Source of the DNA: Brevibacterium atlanticum
Lineage (GTDB): Bacteria; Actinomycetota; Actinomycetes; Actinomycetales; Brevibacteriaceae
Length of the DNA: 64,000 nucleotides
Assembly (NCBI RefSeq): GCF_011617245.1
Contig: NZ_CP050152.1
Coordinates: forward strand, 1,178,001 to 1,242,000
Reading direction: 5' to 3'
The notes below the pieces were generated by a model that was not told the DNA's origin, did not search any database, and saw only the letters and a list, made by a program, of their open reading frames with translations. Position numbers and translations under genes: made by a program. Position 1 is the first letter of the stretch. Every line of letters begins with the position of its first letter. This document shows positions 53,643-61,976 of this stretch, piece by piece.

Positions 53643-54284
53643 TCAGATCGTGGTGGGGCCGTTCTTCGTCTCGAAGCTCACCGACATGATGCCCGGCGTC
53701 CCGTGGGGCGCGGACCAGTCGATGTGGATCTCCGGGATCGGTTTGGCATCCTCGGTGCCCAGCCAGTCGCGCAGACGGTCACGATCCCCGGCGATCTGCA
53801 GGGTGTCGATGGCGACTTCGCTGTTGGTCTTGTAGGTCGACGGATGCTGGGAGGAATCGGCGGACCACTTGATGAAGAACGGAAGCTGGGGATCGGCGAT
53901 GAGCCCCTTGACTCCGATCTGCAGCCACCTGAGTTCGAGACCGGACTCCGGTGTGCGGTTGCCGTCGACGGCCTTGCGCTCGAGGCGGGCTTCGACTTCG
54001 GCGAGATCATCGACCGAAACGCACCAGCCCATCCAACCGCCGCCGAGCTCGGAACGAGCCCGCACGGCCTGGCCGAACGGTGTGGACAGAGCGGCCGGAT
54101 GTTCCAAGGCTTCGACGACTTCGAGATAGTGACCGTTCGCGAGGGGGAAGATGAGGTTTCTGGTGCCGAAACGTGGATGCACACCGCCGTCGTAGGGAAC
54201 CACTCCGAGCTTCGCCGAGATCCGCTCGGCCGTTGCACGGTAGCCGTCAGGTTCACTGGCGTATGACACATGATCGAGTTTCAT
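53643..54284 (-). CDS. VOC-superfamily (glyoxalase-like) protein
   Basis: The 213-residue protein begins MKLDHVSYASEPDGYRATAERISAKLG and contains NGHYLEVVEALEHPA, a Glyoxalase_3-type arrangement. A second half carries VAIDTLQIAGDRDRL and IDWSAPHGTPGIMSVSFE. VOC proteins are metal-dependent lyases, isomerases, dioxygenases or resistance proteins; the reaction here cannot be told. The ATG at 54284 has no strong ribosome site. A TTAGG-N4-CCTAA palindrome lies 37 bases upstream. Confidence 0.85.
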   Translation of the reverse strand: MKLDHVSYASEPDGYRATAERISAKLGVVPYDGGVHPRFGTRNLIFPLANGHYLEVVEALEHPAALSTPFGQAVRARSELGGGWMGWCVSVDDLAEVEARLERKAVDGNRTPESGLELRWLQIGVKGLIADPQLPFFIKWSADSSQHPSTYKTNSEVAIDTLQIAGDRDRLRDWLGTEDAKPIPEIHIDWSAPHGTPGIMSVSFETKNGPTTI

Positions 54285-54320
54285 GACTCGACGATGGCAT
54301 AACCTGGCTCACACTGCCCC

Positions 54321-54334
54321 TTAGGGTGACCTAA
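54321..54334 (-). promoter_or_regulatory. TTAGG-N4-CCTAA palindrome upstream of the VOC gene
   Basis: The arms are perfect over five bases. The sequence resembles the inner part of DtxR/IdeR iron boxes, but the spacing is shorter than the 19-base consensus, so the identity is uncertain. Confidence 0.25.
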
Positions 54335-54368
54335 GAAATCGTGACCGCGGTCACTGTGCACAGACACA

Positions 54369-54400
54369 CGACCGCCCGGATGAGATCATCCGGGCGGTCG
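54369..54400 (-). terminator. ppa terminator
   Basis: CGACCGCCCGGATGA (54369-54383) and TCATCCGGGCGGTCG (54386-54400) form a near-continuous 15-base palindrome just after the ppa stop on the minus strand. No U-tract was checked beyond it. Confidence 0.7.
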
Positions 54401-54427
54401 AGTCCTGAGAACGACGAGGGCGCAGGC

Positions 54428-54916
54428 TCAGTGGCCCTCTGCCTTGAAGCGTTCGATCGAGGCGTTGACCTCGGCTTCGGCAGCCTCACGGCCGACCCAG
54501 TTCGAACCCTTGACGAACTTGCCGGGCTCGAGATCCTTGTACCGGGTGAAGAAGTGCTCGATCGAGTCGAGGGTGAACTTGTCCACATCCGAGATGTCGG
54601 TGTAGGAATCCCAGCGGGGGTCACCGGCGGGCACGGCGAGGACCTTGTCATCGCCGCCGGCTTCGTCCTCCATCTGGAACATGCCGATGGGGCGGACGTC
54701 GACGAGCACACCGGGGAACAGGGGCTCGGGCAGCAGCACGAGCACGTCGAGCGGGTCGCCGTCGTTGCCGAGGGTGTCTTCGATGAAGCCGTAGTCGGCG
54801 GGGTACTGCATCGAGGTGAAGAGGTAGCGGTCGAGCTTCACCCGACCGGTCTCGTGATCGACCTCGTACTTGTTGCGGGATCCGCGCGGGATCTCGATTG
54901 TGGCCAACAGTTCCAT
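54428..54916 (-). CDS. ppa: inorganic pyrophosphatase
   Basis: This hydrolyses pyrophosphate to phosphate. The 162 residues match family I PPases: [23 protein letters not shown], the signature [11 protein letters not shown] with metal-binding aspartates (seen as [10 protein letters not shown]), [13 protein letters not shown], and [19 protein letters not shown] lies before the ATG. It is divergent from dacB, and TATTCT on the minus strand (about 54946-54951) overlaps the dacB TAGAAT box, so the two promoters are back to back. Confidence 0.96.
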   Translation of the reverse strand: MELLATIEIPRGSRNKYEVDHETGRVKLDRYLFTSMQYPADYGFIEDTLGNDGDPLDVLVLLPEPLFPGVLVDVRPIGMFQMEDEAGGDDKVLAVPAGDPRWDSYTDISDVDKFTLDSIEHFFTRYKDLEPGKFVKGSNWVGREAAEAEVNASIERFKAEGH

Positions 54917-55009
54917 AGTGCTCCTTCACGGTTGGGGTGCATCACTAGAATAGATGGTACAAGTCCCCGTCACGTCCACCGACGGCGGCCGGATCGCGGT
55001 CGCCGAGGA

Positions 55010-56563
55010 ATGAGAACGCGTTTGAACGACACTCCCGATGAGCCGGAGGTACCGAAGTCGACGGACCCCGAATCCCCACGCGCGGATCGCACGCAGCGGA
55101 CACGCCGGCGGGGCAAAGCCGCAGGCATCACCGCCGGAGTCCTCGTCCTCCTCCTCGGCGGGTATGTGGCCGTCGACGCCTACGATCTCGTCCCCGACCT
55201 GCCCGGTTTCCTCACCACGGATCCGCAGATCGAGGTCCAGACCGTCCCCACTCCGCAGGCGCAGGCGAAGGACGTGCCCGCCCCCGCCTCGGCGGTGGAT
55301 GACTCCGCCCCCGTGCCGACGACGGTTCCGAAGACGGTCGACGCCATCCTCAAGGATGCGAAGGTCAAGGGATTCGGCCTCGAGGTCCGTGACGGGCTGA
55401 GCGATGACGTGCTGTACGCGAAGGACGAGACGACACCGCGCACACCCGCCTCGGTGACGAAGGTGTTCACCGCGGCCGCGGCGCTGAAATCCATCGGCGG
55501 GCAGAACCGCCTGGCCACGACGACGAACTTCGACGAGTCCACCGACACCCTGACCCTGACCGGGGGAGGCGATCCGCTGCTCTCGGCGGGAGACTCCGAC
55601 CCGGCCTCGGTCAACGGGCACGGCGGGCTGCGCACCCTTGCCGAGGACACCGCGGCTGCGCTCAAGGACGACGATGTCACCGAGGTGACGCTGAACCTGG
55701 ATACGAGCCGCTACACCGGCGAGGACTTCTCTTCCGGGTGGGAGCGGGCGGACATCGCCAAGGGAGTCATCACCCCCATCCAACCGCTGATGATCGATAC
55801 CGGCTACATCGGGTCGAAGGACCGCGAATGGCGTGCCCGCAGCGAACACCCGGCCGAGGATGCGCGCTCCGCGTTCGCGAAGGAACTGAAGCGGGCCGGC
55901 ATCGACGTGGGCGAGGGGGACGGCGGCAAGGACGAGGACTCCGCAGGGGAGTCGGGAGGCGACTCGGCAGGCAGCACCGATGGCACTGACGATGCGAACG
56001 GCACCGAGCTCGCCCGGGTCGAGTCGGCGACGATCTCCGAGATCGTTGAGTACGCGCTCGTCCACAGCGACAACGTCGTCGCCGAGGTGCTCGGCAACGA
56101 AGTCGCCATCGCCGAGGGGCAGGACGGCAGCCTCACCGAAGGGCCGAAGGCGGTGCTCTCCGCACTGGACGAGACCGTCGACCTCGGTCGCACGCACCTC
56201 GTGGACACCTCGGGGCTGTCCTATGACAATCGGATCGCCCCGCACGATCTCACCACCGTCCTGCAGGCCTCGGTCGTCGCCGATGATTCCCTCGCCGGCC
56301 TCATCAGCTATTTTCCGGTCGGCGGACTCACCGGCACCCTGCACGATCGCTTCCTCGATGAGAAGAACGCCGCGGGTATCGTGCACGCGAAGACCGGCAC
56401 GCTCTCAACCGTGACCTCCTTGGCCGGAGGCGTGCTCGACGCGGAAGGACGCTATCTCGTGTTCTCCATCCAGATCGACGACGTGGACAAGGACAAGATC
56501 CTGGAAGCCAGAAAGACCGTGGACGACATCGTCACCTCCCTCGCGGATTGCGGCTGCCGATGA
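55010..56563 (+). CDS. dacB: D-alanyl-D-alanine carboxypeptidase/endopeptidase (PBP4 type)
   Basis: This class C penicillin-binding protein trims peptidoglycan outside the membrane. It is 517 residues with one N-terminal anchor helix (AAGITAGVLVLLLGGYVAVDAY) after a basic stretch. The active site is S148-V-T-K151 (TPASVTKVFTAAAALK), then S353-D-N (VHSDNVVAEVLGNE) and K461-T-G (HAKTGTLSTV). An acidic insertion GDGGKDEDSAGESGGDSAG precedes the SDN motif. ATG 55010 is used; TTG 55022 is possible. Its stop overlaps the next gene (ATGA), and the ppa, dacB, metalloprotease, tilS order is common in actinobacteria. Confidence 0.93.
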   Translation: MRTRLNDTPDEPEVPKSTDPESPRADRTQRTRRRGKAAGITAGVLVLLLGGYVAVDAYDLVPDLPGFLTTDPQIEVQTVPTPQAQAKDVPAPASAVDDSAPVPTTVPKTVDAILKDAKVKGFGLEVRDGLSDDVLYAKDETTPRTPASVTKVFTAAAALKSIGGQNRLATTTNFDESTDTLTLTGGGDPLLSAGDSDPASVNGHGGLRTLAEDTAAALKDDDVTEVTLNLDTSRYTGEDFSSGWERADIAKGVITPIQPLMIDTGYIGSKDREWRARSEHPAEDARSAFAKELKRAGIDVGEGDGGKDEDSAGESGGDSAGSTDGTDDANGTELARVESATISEIVEYALVHSDNVVAEVLGNEVAIAEGQDGSLTEGPKAVLSALDETVDLGRTHLVDTSGLSYDNRIAPHDLTTVLQASVVADDSLAGLISYFPVGGLTGTLHDRFLDEKNAAGIVHAKTGTLSTVTSLAGGVLDAEGRYLVFSIQIDDVDKDKILEARKTVDDIVTSLADCGCR

Positions 56564-57576
56564 TCGTCGATGAGAAGTTCGCCGCCCGCACCGCCCGTGA
56601 GCTCGTCGCCGCGAAGAAGGTTCCCGACCCGGACGACCTCGATGCGCTCGTGACCGGGATGAAGGACAATGCGCTCACCGCGCAGGACCTCGTCCTCGAC
56701 TCGTTCCTGCTCGAGCCCGACCACGCCGATGCGGTGCGCACCCGGTTGGCCGCCGGAACCGTGCTCGTCCTCGACCAGGTCAGCTGGGTCAAGGCCAATG
56801 CTCAGTCGATCAACGGCATGGTCGACGAAGCGGCCCTGCCGGCACCGGTCACCCCGGCCACAGCCAAGGGCGCCGGTGTCGAAGTTGCCGGGGTCCTGTC
56901 CCTGCTCTCGACCCGAGTGCTCGGACAGTTCGACCCCTTCGCCGTCGAGACCGGCAGACTGATGTTCGTCGCCCCCGCCGTGCTCATCGCCGAAGAGGCG
57001 ATGGGCGTGAACCCGCGCGACTTCCGCATGTGGGTGGCCCTCCACGAAGCCACCCACCAGGTCCAGTTCGCGACCGCTCCGTGGCTGCGCGACCACATGC
57101 GCACCCTCCTCTCCGGGGTCGTGTCCACCCGGGTGACAATGCCCGGCGTCGGCGGAATCGTCGACCTCTTCGCCACTCTCGGTCGCATCATCAAGGGTGA
57201 GGCCAGCCTCGTCGACCTCATCCGCGATGATGAGATGCGTGCCGCCCTCGACGAGGCCACCGCGATCCTCTCCCTCCTCGAAGGTCATGCCGACGTCGTC
57301 ATGGACGAGGTCGGAGCCGGGGTGATCCCCAGCGTGCGCCGCCTGCGGCGGAAGTTCGAAGCCCGCCGGGACGCAGGACAGGGCGGGTTCCTGTCGAATC
57401 TGCTGGGCATGGATCTCAAGCTCGCCCAATACCGCGACGGCGCGAAGTTCGTCCGGGCCGTGCGCCGCGAGGTCGGGCAGACTGGCTTCTCCCGCATCTA
57501 CGCCGAACCCGCGAACCTGCCGTCGACGAACGAGATCCACCACCCGCAGCTCTGGCTCGACCGTGTCCATGGGTGA
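56560..57576 (+). CDS. zinc-dependent metalloprotease, DUF2342/F420-associated type
   Basis: This 338-residue protein carries the zinc motif LHEATHQVQF (HExxH, near residue 165) followed by GHADVVMDEVG as a probable third ligand region. It belongs to the 'zinc-dependent metalloprotease, putative hydrolase' family often annotated as coenzyme F420 biosynthesis-associated, although no F420 genes are seen here. No signal peptide is visible. It is coupled to dacB (ATGA overlap) and to tilS (8-base overlap). The substrate is unknown. Confidence 0.88.
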   Translation: MIVDEKFAARTARELVAAKKVPDPDDLDALVTGMKDNALTAQDLVLDSFLLEPDHADAVRTRLAAGTVLVLDQVSWVKANAQSINGMVDEAALPAPVTPATAKGAGVEVAGVLSLLSTRVLGQFDPFAVETGRLMFVAPAVLIAEEAMGVNPRDFRMWVALHEATHQVQFATAPWLRDHMRTLLSGVVSTRVTMPGVGGIVDLFATLGRIIKGEASLVDLIRDDEMRAALDEATAILSLLEGHADVVMDEVGAGVIPSVRRLRRKFEARRDAGQGGFLSNLLGMDLKLAQYRDGAKFVRAVRREVGQTGFSRIYAEPANLPSTNEIHHPQLWLDRVHG

Positions 57577-58609
57577 ACCTCATCCGCCGAGGCGGCCGAC
57601 CCTCGACCCGGCCAGCGGATCCGTCCGCAACGCCGTGCGGGCAGGGGTGGCCGAGGCGAGGTCCGTGGAATCGGACGCCGCCGGGTCGGATTCGGATGCC
57701 GTCCCGGGGGTCATCGTCGCCGTGTCCGGGGGAGCCGATTCGATGGCGCTGCTCCACGCGGTCGCCTTCCTCCACCGGCGCGGCGAGGTCCGCGCCCAGG
57801 CCGTGACCGTCGACCACGGACTCCAGACCGGGTCCGCCGAGGTGGCCCGCAGAGTCGTCGCCACCGCCGAATCCTGGGGCATGCCCGCCGAGATCCGCAC
57901 CGTGACCATCACCGCCGGAGAAGAAGGACTCGAAGCCGCCGCCCGCGATGCCCGCTATGCGGCCCTCGAAGAGGCACGGAACACGGCCGGCGCCGACTGG
58001 ATCCTCACCGCCCACACCCGCAGCGACCAGGCCGAGACCGTGCTGCTCGGTCTGATGCGCGGTTCGGGCACCCGTTCACTGGCGGGGATGAGCCCGCGCA
58101 CCGGCCGAGTGCTGCGTCCCCTGCTCGGCCTCGACCGGGCGCAGACCGAATCCGCCTGCTCCGCGCAGGGCATCGAGGTCTGGAACGACCCGATGAACGA
58201 CGACACCTCCTTCGCCCGCGTCCGCGCCCGGCGACTGCTCGCCGGCCTCGAGAACGACCTCGGTCAGCCGATCATCGCGAACCTCGCCCGCACCGCCGAC
58301 CTGTGCCGCGCCGACGCCGATTTCCTCGACGCCCACGCCCAGGAGACGGGGGCCGCCTTCCTTCGCGTCGCTTCCGTGCCGGTGGGCGCCTTCACAACCC
58401 TCGACGACGCAGTGCTCGGCAGGGTCATCCGCGACTGGCTGCTCTCCCTCGGGGTGCCGGCACAGAACCTCGGCGCCGCACGCGTCGCCGAACTCATGAC
58501 CCTCATCCGCAGCCGGCGCCGTGGCCGCCTGTCGCTGCCCGGCGACACCGAGGTCGTCATCGACCGCGGTCAGGTCGTGTTCCAAGCAGCTGCCCGCCCG
58601 AGGCGATGA
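57569..58609 (+). CDS. tilS: tRNA(Ile)-lysidine synthase
   Basis: This makes lysidine at the wobble position of tRNA-Ile(CAU). The 346 residues contain the PP-loop SGGADSMALLHA near residue 53, DHGLQTGSAEVARRV, EARNTAGADWILTAHTRSDQAETVLL and GLMRGSGTRSLAGM. A C-terminal domain ends at RGQVVFQAAARPRR. ATG 57569 is chosen; GTG 57563 is in frame. Its 3' end overlaps the convergent amidohydrolase gene by 53 bases. In many actinobacteria hpt and ftsH follow directly; here two genes intervene. Confidence 0.92.
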   Translation: MGEPHPPRRPTLDPASGSVRNAVRAGVAEARSVESDAAGSDSDAVPGVIVAVSGGADSMALLHAVAFLHRRGEVRAQAVTVDHGLQTGSAEVARRVVATAESWGMPAEIRTVTITAGEEGLEAAARDARYAALEEARNTAGADWILTAHTRSDQAETVLLGLMRGSGTRSLAGMSPRTGRVLRPLLGLDRAQTESACSAQGIEVWNDPMNDDTSFARVRARRLLAGLENDLGQPIIANLARTADLCRADADFLDAHAQETGAAFLRVASVPVGAFTTLDDAVLGRVIRDWLLSLGVPAQNLGAARVAELMTLIRSRRRGRLSLPGDTEVVIDRGQVVFQAAARPRR

Positions 58610-59831
58610 GCCGGCCCGCTTTGAAAACGTCGCGGTCTGTCGGGCAGTCCATGATCGCCGAGGTGACCGTGTCGGCTTCGAGGAGAACGAAGTCGGCCGG
58701 GGCGCCGGGAGCCAGGCCGAAACTCTCGTCATCGACCAGCTCCGTACCGTCCGGGCGGGCTCCGGCCATCACCCGGGCACCTCCGCGGGAGGCGATGTCG
58801 AGGCAGCCTTCGATATCGGCATCACGCCGGAAGCTGTTCGTGAACGCCAGCTGCCAGGTCCGGCGCAGCAGGTCGCCGTCGCCGTAGGGGCTCCAGTAGT
58901 CGCGCTGACCGTCCTCACCGAGGCCGAGGGCGATGGAACGCTCAGCGATCAGCGCCTGCGGCAGCGTGCCCTTGGCCGGGGCCACCGTCGTCAGCGACAC
59001 ACCGGCGTCGGCGAGGACATCGAGGATCCGTGCGACCTCGGACTCGGGATTCGTATTCAGCGCAAAGGCATGGGAGACCGTGACCTGCCCGTCCATGCCG
59101 GCCGCCCGGGTGCGGGCCGCGATCTCCTCGAGCGAGAACAGTCCCGCCGTGCCTGCCTCGTGGAGGTGGATGTCGATGCCCTTGCCGTGCTTCTCCGCCA
59201 GTCCGAAGACGACGTCGAGGTGGGAGACCGGATCCCGGTCATACAGCAGCGGATCGAGTCCGCCGACGAGATCGGCGCCCTCGGACAGCGCCGCATCGAG
59301 CAGCTCCCGCACGCCCTGCTCGGCGACGACCCCGGCCTGTGGGAAGGCCACGATCTGGAAGTCGAGGACATCGGCGTGGGCGGTAAGGGCCTCCTTGACT
59401 CCGTGGAAGCGCTCAAGCCCGCAGTCGGCATCGACCTGGGCATGTGAACGGATGCGGGTCCCACCCGAAGCGATGATCTTCTCGATCGCAAAGGCAGCCT
59501 GAGCGGCGACACCGCGCTCACCGGACCGCCAGTTCTCCCGATCGTTCATGATGTAGCCGTGCAGGGTGCCGTCGGCGGTGTGCGGTCGGAAGGTCTGACC
59601 CATCCGATTCGAATCCAGATGGGCATGGACATCGCCGAGGCTGGGCAGCAGGATCCGCCCGGCACCGTCGATGACCTCATGGTCGGCCCCGGTCACCGGA
59701 ACATCGGTCCCAGAGACCGGATCATGCGCGGCAGGGGAGAAGCCGGAGAACCGGCCCTCGGAGATTTCGACATCGACCGCCGGGGCCTCGGGCACTCTCG
59801 GAAACAGTCGGACATTCTTCACAGTCGTCAT
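58557..59831 (-). CDS. amidohydrolase (cytosine-deaminase-like)
   Basis: A metal-dependent amidohydrolase of 424 residues. The metal-site segments are LLPSLGDVHAHLDSN (HxH), GIDIHLHEAG, VTVSHAFAL and the late Asp region LGLGEDGQRDYWSPYG. This layout fits cytosine deaminase or related amide/amine hydrolases on small heterocycles. A TAGGCT lies six bases before ATG 59831 with no ribosome site (leaderless). It is divergent from a CynX-like transporter, probably its uptake partner, and a GGTATACC palindrome sits in the shared spacer. Its last codons overlap tilS. Confidence 0.87.
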   Translation of the reverse strand: MTTVKNVRLFPRVPEAPAVDVEISEGRFSGFSPAAHDPVSGTDVPVTGADHEVIDGAGRILLPSLGDVHAHLDSNRMGQTFRPHTADGTLHGYIMNDRENWRSGERGVAAQAAFAIEKIIASGGTRIRSHAQVDADCGLERFHGVKEALTAHADVLDFQIVAFPQAGVVAEQGVRELLDAALSEGADLVGGLDPLLYDRDPVSHLDVVFGLAEKHGKGIDIHLHEAGTAGLFSLEEIAARTRAAGMDGQVTVSHAFALNTNPESEVARILDVLADAGVSLTTVAPAKGTLPQALIAERSIALGLGEDGQRDYWSPYGDGDLLRRTWQLAFTNSFRRDADIEGCLDIASRGGARVMAGARPDGTELVDDESFGLAPGAPADFVLLEADTVTSAIMDCPTDRDVFKAGRLIASGGQLLGTRPDRGR

Positions 59832-59837
59832 GGGCTC

Positions 59838-59843
59838 AGCCTA
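59838..59843 (-). promoter_or_regulatory. leaderless -10 box of the amidohydrolase gene
   Basis: On the minus strand TAGGCT, six bases before ATG 59831. Confidence 0.45.
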
Positions 59844-59860
59844 TTCCTCTTCCGCCAAAA

Positions 59861-59870
59861 CGGTATACCA
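59861..59870. promoter_or_regulatory. GntR-type operator candidate
   Basis: CGGTATACCA (core GGTATACC palindrome) matches the TGGTATACCA type of FadR/GntR operators at nine of ten positions. It lies on the -35 region of the amidohydrolase promoter. No GntR gene is nearby. Confidence 0.4.
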
Positions 59871-59939
59871 TCGGAGGCGGCGTGGGACTGTCGCCGTCCC
59901 CGCCGCCGATCGAGAACAAGCGTCTGAAAGGATGTGGCC

Positions 59940-61211
59940 ATGACGACTTCGCCAGAACTCGGGTTCCGCCGGTCGCGCGGACTCGATGTGCTGGCACTGG
60001 CCTGCCTCATCCTCATCGCCGCCTCGCTGCGACCGGCCGCCTCATCGCTGGGACCCGTGCTGGCCGAGGTCACCGACGGGTTCGCACTCGCCGAATGGCA
60101 GACAGGTCTGCTCACGGCGCTGCCCGGCCTCGTCTTCGCGATCTGCGGCATCATCGCCGTGCCCCTGCTGAAGAGACTCGGGCTGTTTGCGAGCCTGGCG
60201 CTCAGCTGCGCCCTCATCGTCCTCGGCGTCGGGCTGCGCGCGGTGGTCGGGGAGTGGACGTTCTTCGCTCTGCTCACCGTCCTCGCGCTGGCCGGAATGT
60301 CGATCGGCAACGTCATCCTGCCCGTCTACGTCAAGACCCGGTTCCCGCACCGTCCCACGCTCGGGGCCACGGCCTTCACCGTCTCCCTCGGTCTCGGCTC
60401 GATGCTGCCGTCGCTGTTCACCGCCCCCATCGCCGAGGCGTTCGGCAGCTGGCGCTTCGGCCTCGGCTTCTGGCTCGTCATCCCACTGGCAGCTCTCATC
60501 ACCTGGACCGTCCTGAAGCTGCTGGGTTCGGTTCCCGATCCCGGGCAGAAGCGCACCGAGGACGGTGAGGAGAGGAAGGACGAGCCGCCTCGGCGCCCTG
60601 TCTTCGCCTCTCCGAAGGCCCGCTACATGGCGATGTTCTTCGGACTCCAATCGGCCAACGCCTACGTCCAGTTCGGCTGGGTCCCGCAGATCTACCGCGA
60701 CGCCGGCCTCGACCCGTTCCTCGCCGGGATCATGCTCACCATCGTCACCTTCGGCGGACTGCCCGGCGGATTCCTCGCCCCGCAGATCATCGTCCGCAGC
60801 ATCGCCCCACGTGCGTTCCTCGTCTCCTTCGCCGCCAGCGCCGTCGCCGGCTATTTCGGCCTGCTGCTGGCTCCCGATACGCTGCCCGCACTGTGGGCGG
60901 TCTTCCTCGCCTACGGGGGATTCGCGTTCCCCGCCGCGCTCGCCCTCATCACCTCCCGTACCAGGAGCGTGTCCGTCACGGCCACCACCTCGGCGTTCGT
61001 GCAGTCCACCGGCTACGTCCTCGCCGCTGTCGGTCCCCTGGCCGTCGGTGGTCTGCTCGGCTTCAGCGGAGGCTGGAGTGTGCCGCTGATGTTCATGGTC
61101 GCAGTCTCCGCTCTCATGGGAATCACCGGCTGGGCCTCGGCGGGACCCGGCAGCGTCGACGACGAACTCGAACCACACGGCGACCCCGGTGGCACCGGGA
61201 GGAGAAACTGA
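59940..61211 (+). CDS. MFS transporter of the CynX/NimT type
   Basis: A 12-helix transporter (423 residues) starting at ATG 59940 behind GAAAGGA. Features are LIAASLRPAASSLGPVLAEVTDGFALAEWQTGLLTALPGL in outline, the typical start of cyanate/nitroimidazole (CynX/NimT) family proteins, and ALTAFTVSLGLGSMLPS-like helices. Divergent pairing with an amidohydrolase suggests uptake of its substrate, for example a pyrimidine-like compound; this is inference. It may run on into hpt, which starts 46 bases later. Confidence 0.88.
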   Translation: MTTSPELGFRRSRGLDVLALACLILIAASLRPAASSLGPVLAEVTDGFALAEWQTGLLTALPGLVFAICGIIAVPLLKRLGLFASLALSCALIVLGVGLRAVVGEWTFFALLTVLALAGMSIGNVILPVYVKTRFPHRPTLGATAFTVSLGLGSMLPSLFTAPIAEAFGSWRFGLGFWLVIPLAALITWTVLKLLGSVPDPGQKRTEDGEERKDEPPRRPVFASPKARYMAMFFGLQSANAYVQFGWVPQIYRDAGLDPFLAGIMLTIVTFGGLPGGFLAPQIIVRSIAPRAFLVSFAASAVAGYFGLLLAPDTLPALWAVFLAYGGFAFPAALALITSRTRSVSVTATTSAFVQSTGYVLAAVGPLAVGGLLGFSGGWSVPLMFMVAVSALMGITGWASAGPGSVDDELEPHGDPGGTGRRN

Positions 61212-61257
61212 CCCATAATGGAATCTCCAGGCCCCCATCTGAGGAGAATCGACACTC

Positions 61258-61809
61258 GTGGACATCAACGATCTCGGCAATGACATCGACAAGGTACTCG
61301 TCTCGGAAGAGCAGATAGCCGCACGACTCGTTGAACTGGCAGCCGCCATCGATGAAGACTACAAAGACAAAGACATCCTCTTGGTCGGTGTGCTCAAAGG
61401 CGCCGTCATGGTCATGGCCGACCTCGCCCGGGCCCTGCACTCACCGGTGACGATGGACTGGATGGCCGTGTCCTCCTACGGATCGGGAACGAAGTCATCG
61501 GGCGTCGTGCGCATCCTCAAGGACCTCGACACCGACCTCACCGACCGGCACGTCCTCATCGTCGAGGACATCATCGACTCCGGCCTGACCCTGTCCTGGC
61601 TGGTCCAGAACCTGCGCACCCGCGGTGCCGCGACCGTCGAGATCTGCACGATGCTGCGCAAGCCCGAGGCCGTCAAGGTCGACATCGACGTCAAGTACGT
61701 CGGCTTCGACGTGCCCAACGAATTCGTCATCGGCTACGGCCTCGACTATGCCGAGAAATACCGCAACGTGCCCTTCGTGGCGACCCTGGCTCAGCACGTC
61801 TACAGCTGA
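61258..61809 (+). CDS. hpt: hypoxanthine phosphoribosyltransferase
   Basis: This salvages hypoxanthine and guanine with PRPP. The 183 residues (GTG 61258, GAGGAGAA upstream) show LVGVLKGAVMVMADLARAL, MAVSSYGSGTKSSGVVRI, the PRPP loop VLIVEDIIDSGLTLSWLV and VGFDVPNEFVIGYGLDYAEKYRN. Next to ftsH, as in most actinobacteria. Confidence 0.96.
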   Translation: MDINDLGNDIDKVLVSEEQIAARLVELAAAIDEDYKDKDILLVGVLKGAVMVMADLARALHSPVTMDWMAVSSYGSGTKSSGVVRILKDLDTDLTDRHVLIVEDIIDSGLTLSWLVQNLRTRGAATVEICTMLRKPEAVKVDIDVKYVGFDVPNEFVIGYGLDYAEKYRNVPFVATLAQHVYS

Positions 61810-61976
61810 GCCCGTTTTACGCTCGCGGCGAACCGGACTGCCTTCTGGGGCAGGCGGCGGAATAGATCCGCCCGGATTCGGGCTGTGCTGGTGCGAAGTA
61901 CTAGGCTGTGGGGGATGTTCCCAGGCAGCCTCGGTAACCTGAAACGGTTGCCCACATCTTTTTCCTGAGAGGACTT

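Noticed and set aside
56560..57576. A coenzyme F420 biosynthesis gene
   Set aside because: The family carries that label in some annotations, but no F420 pathway gene is nearby and only the HExxH motif is visible.
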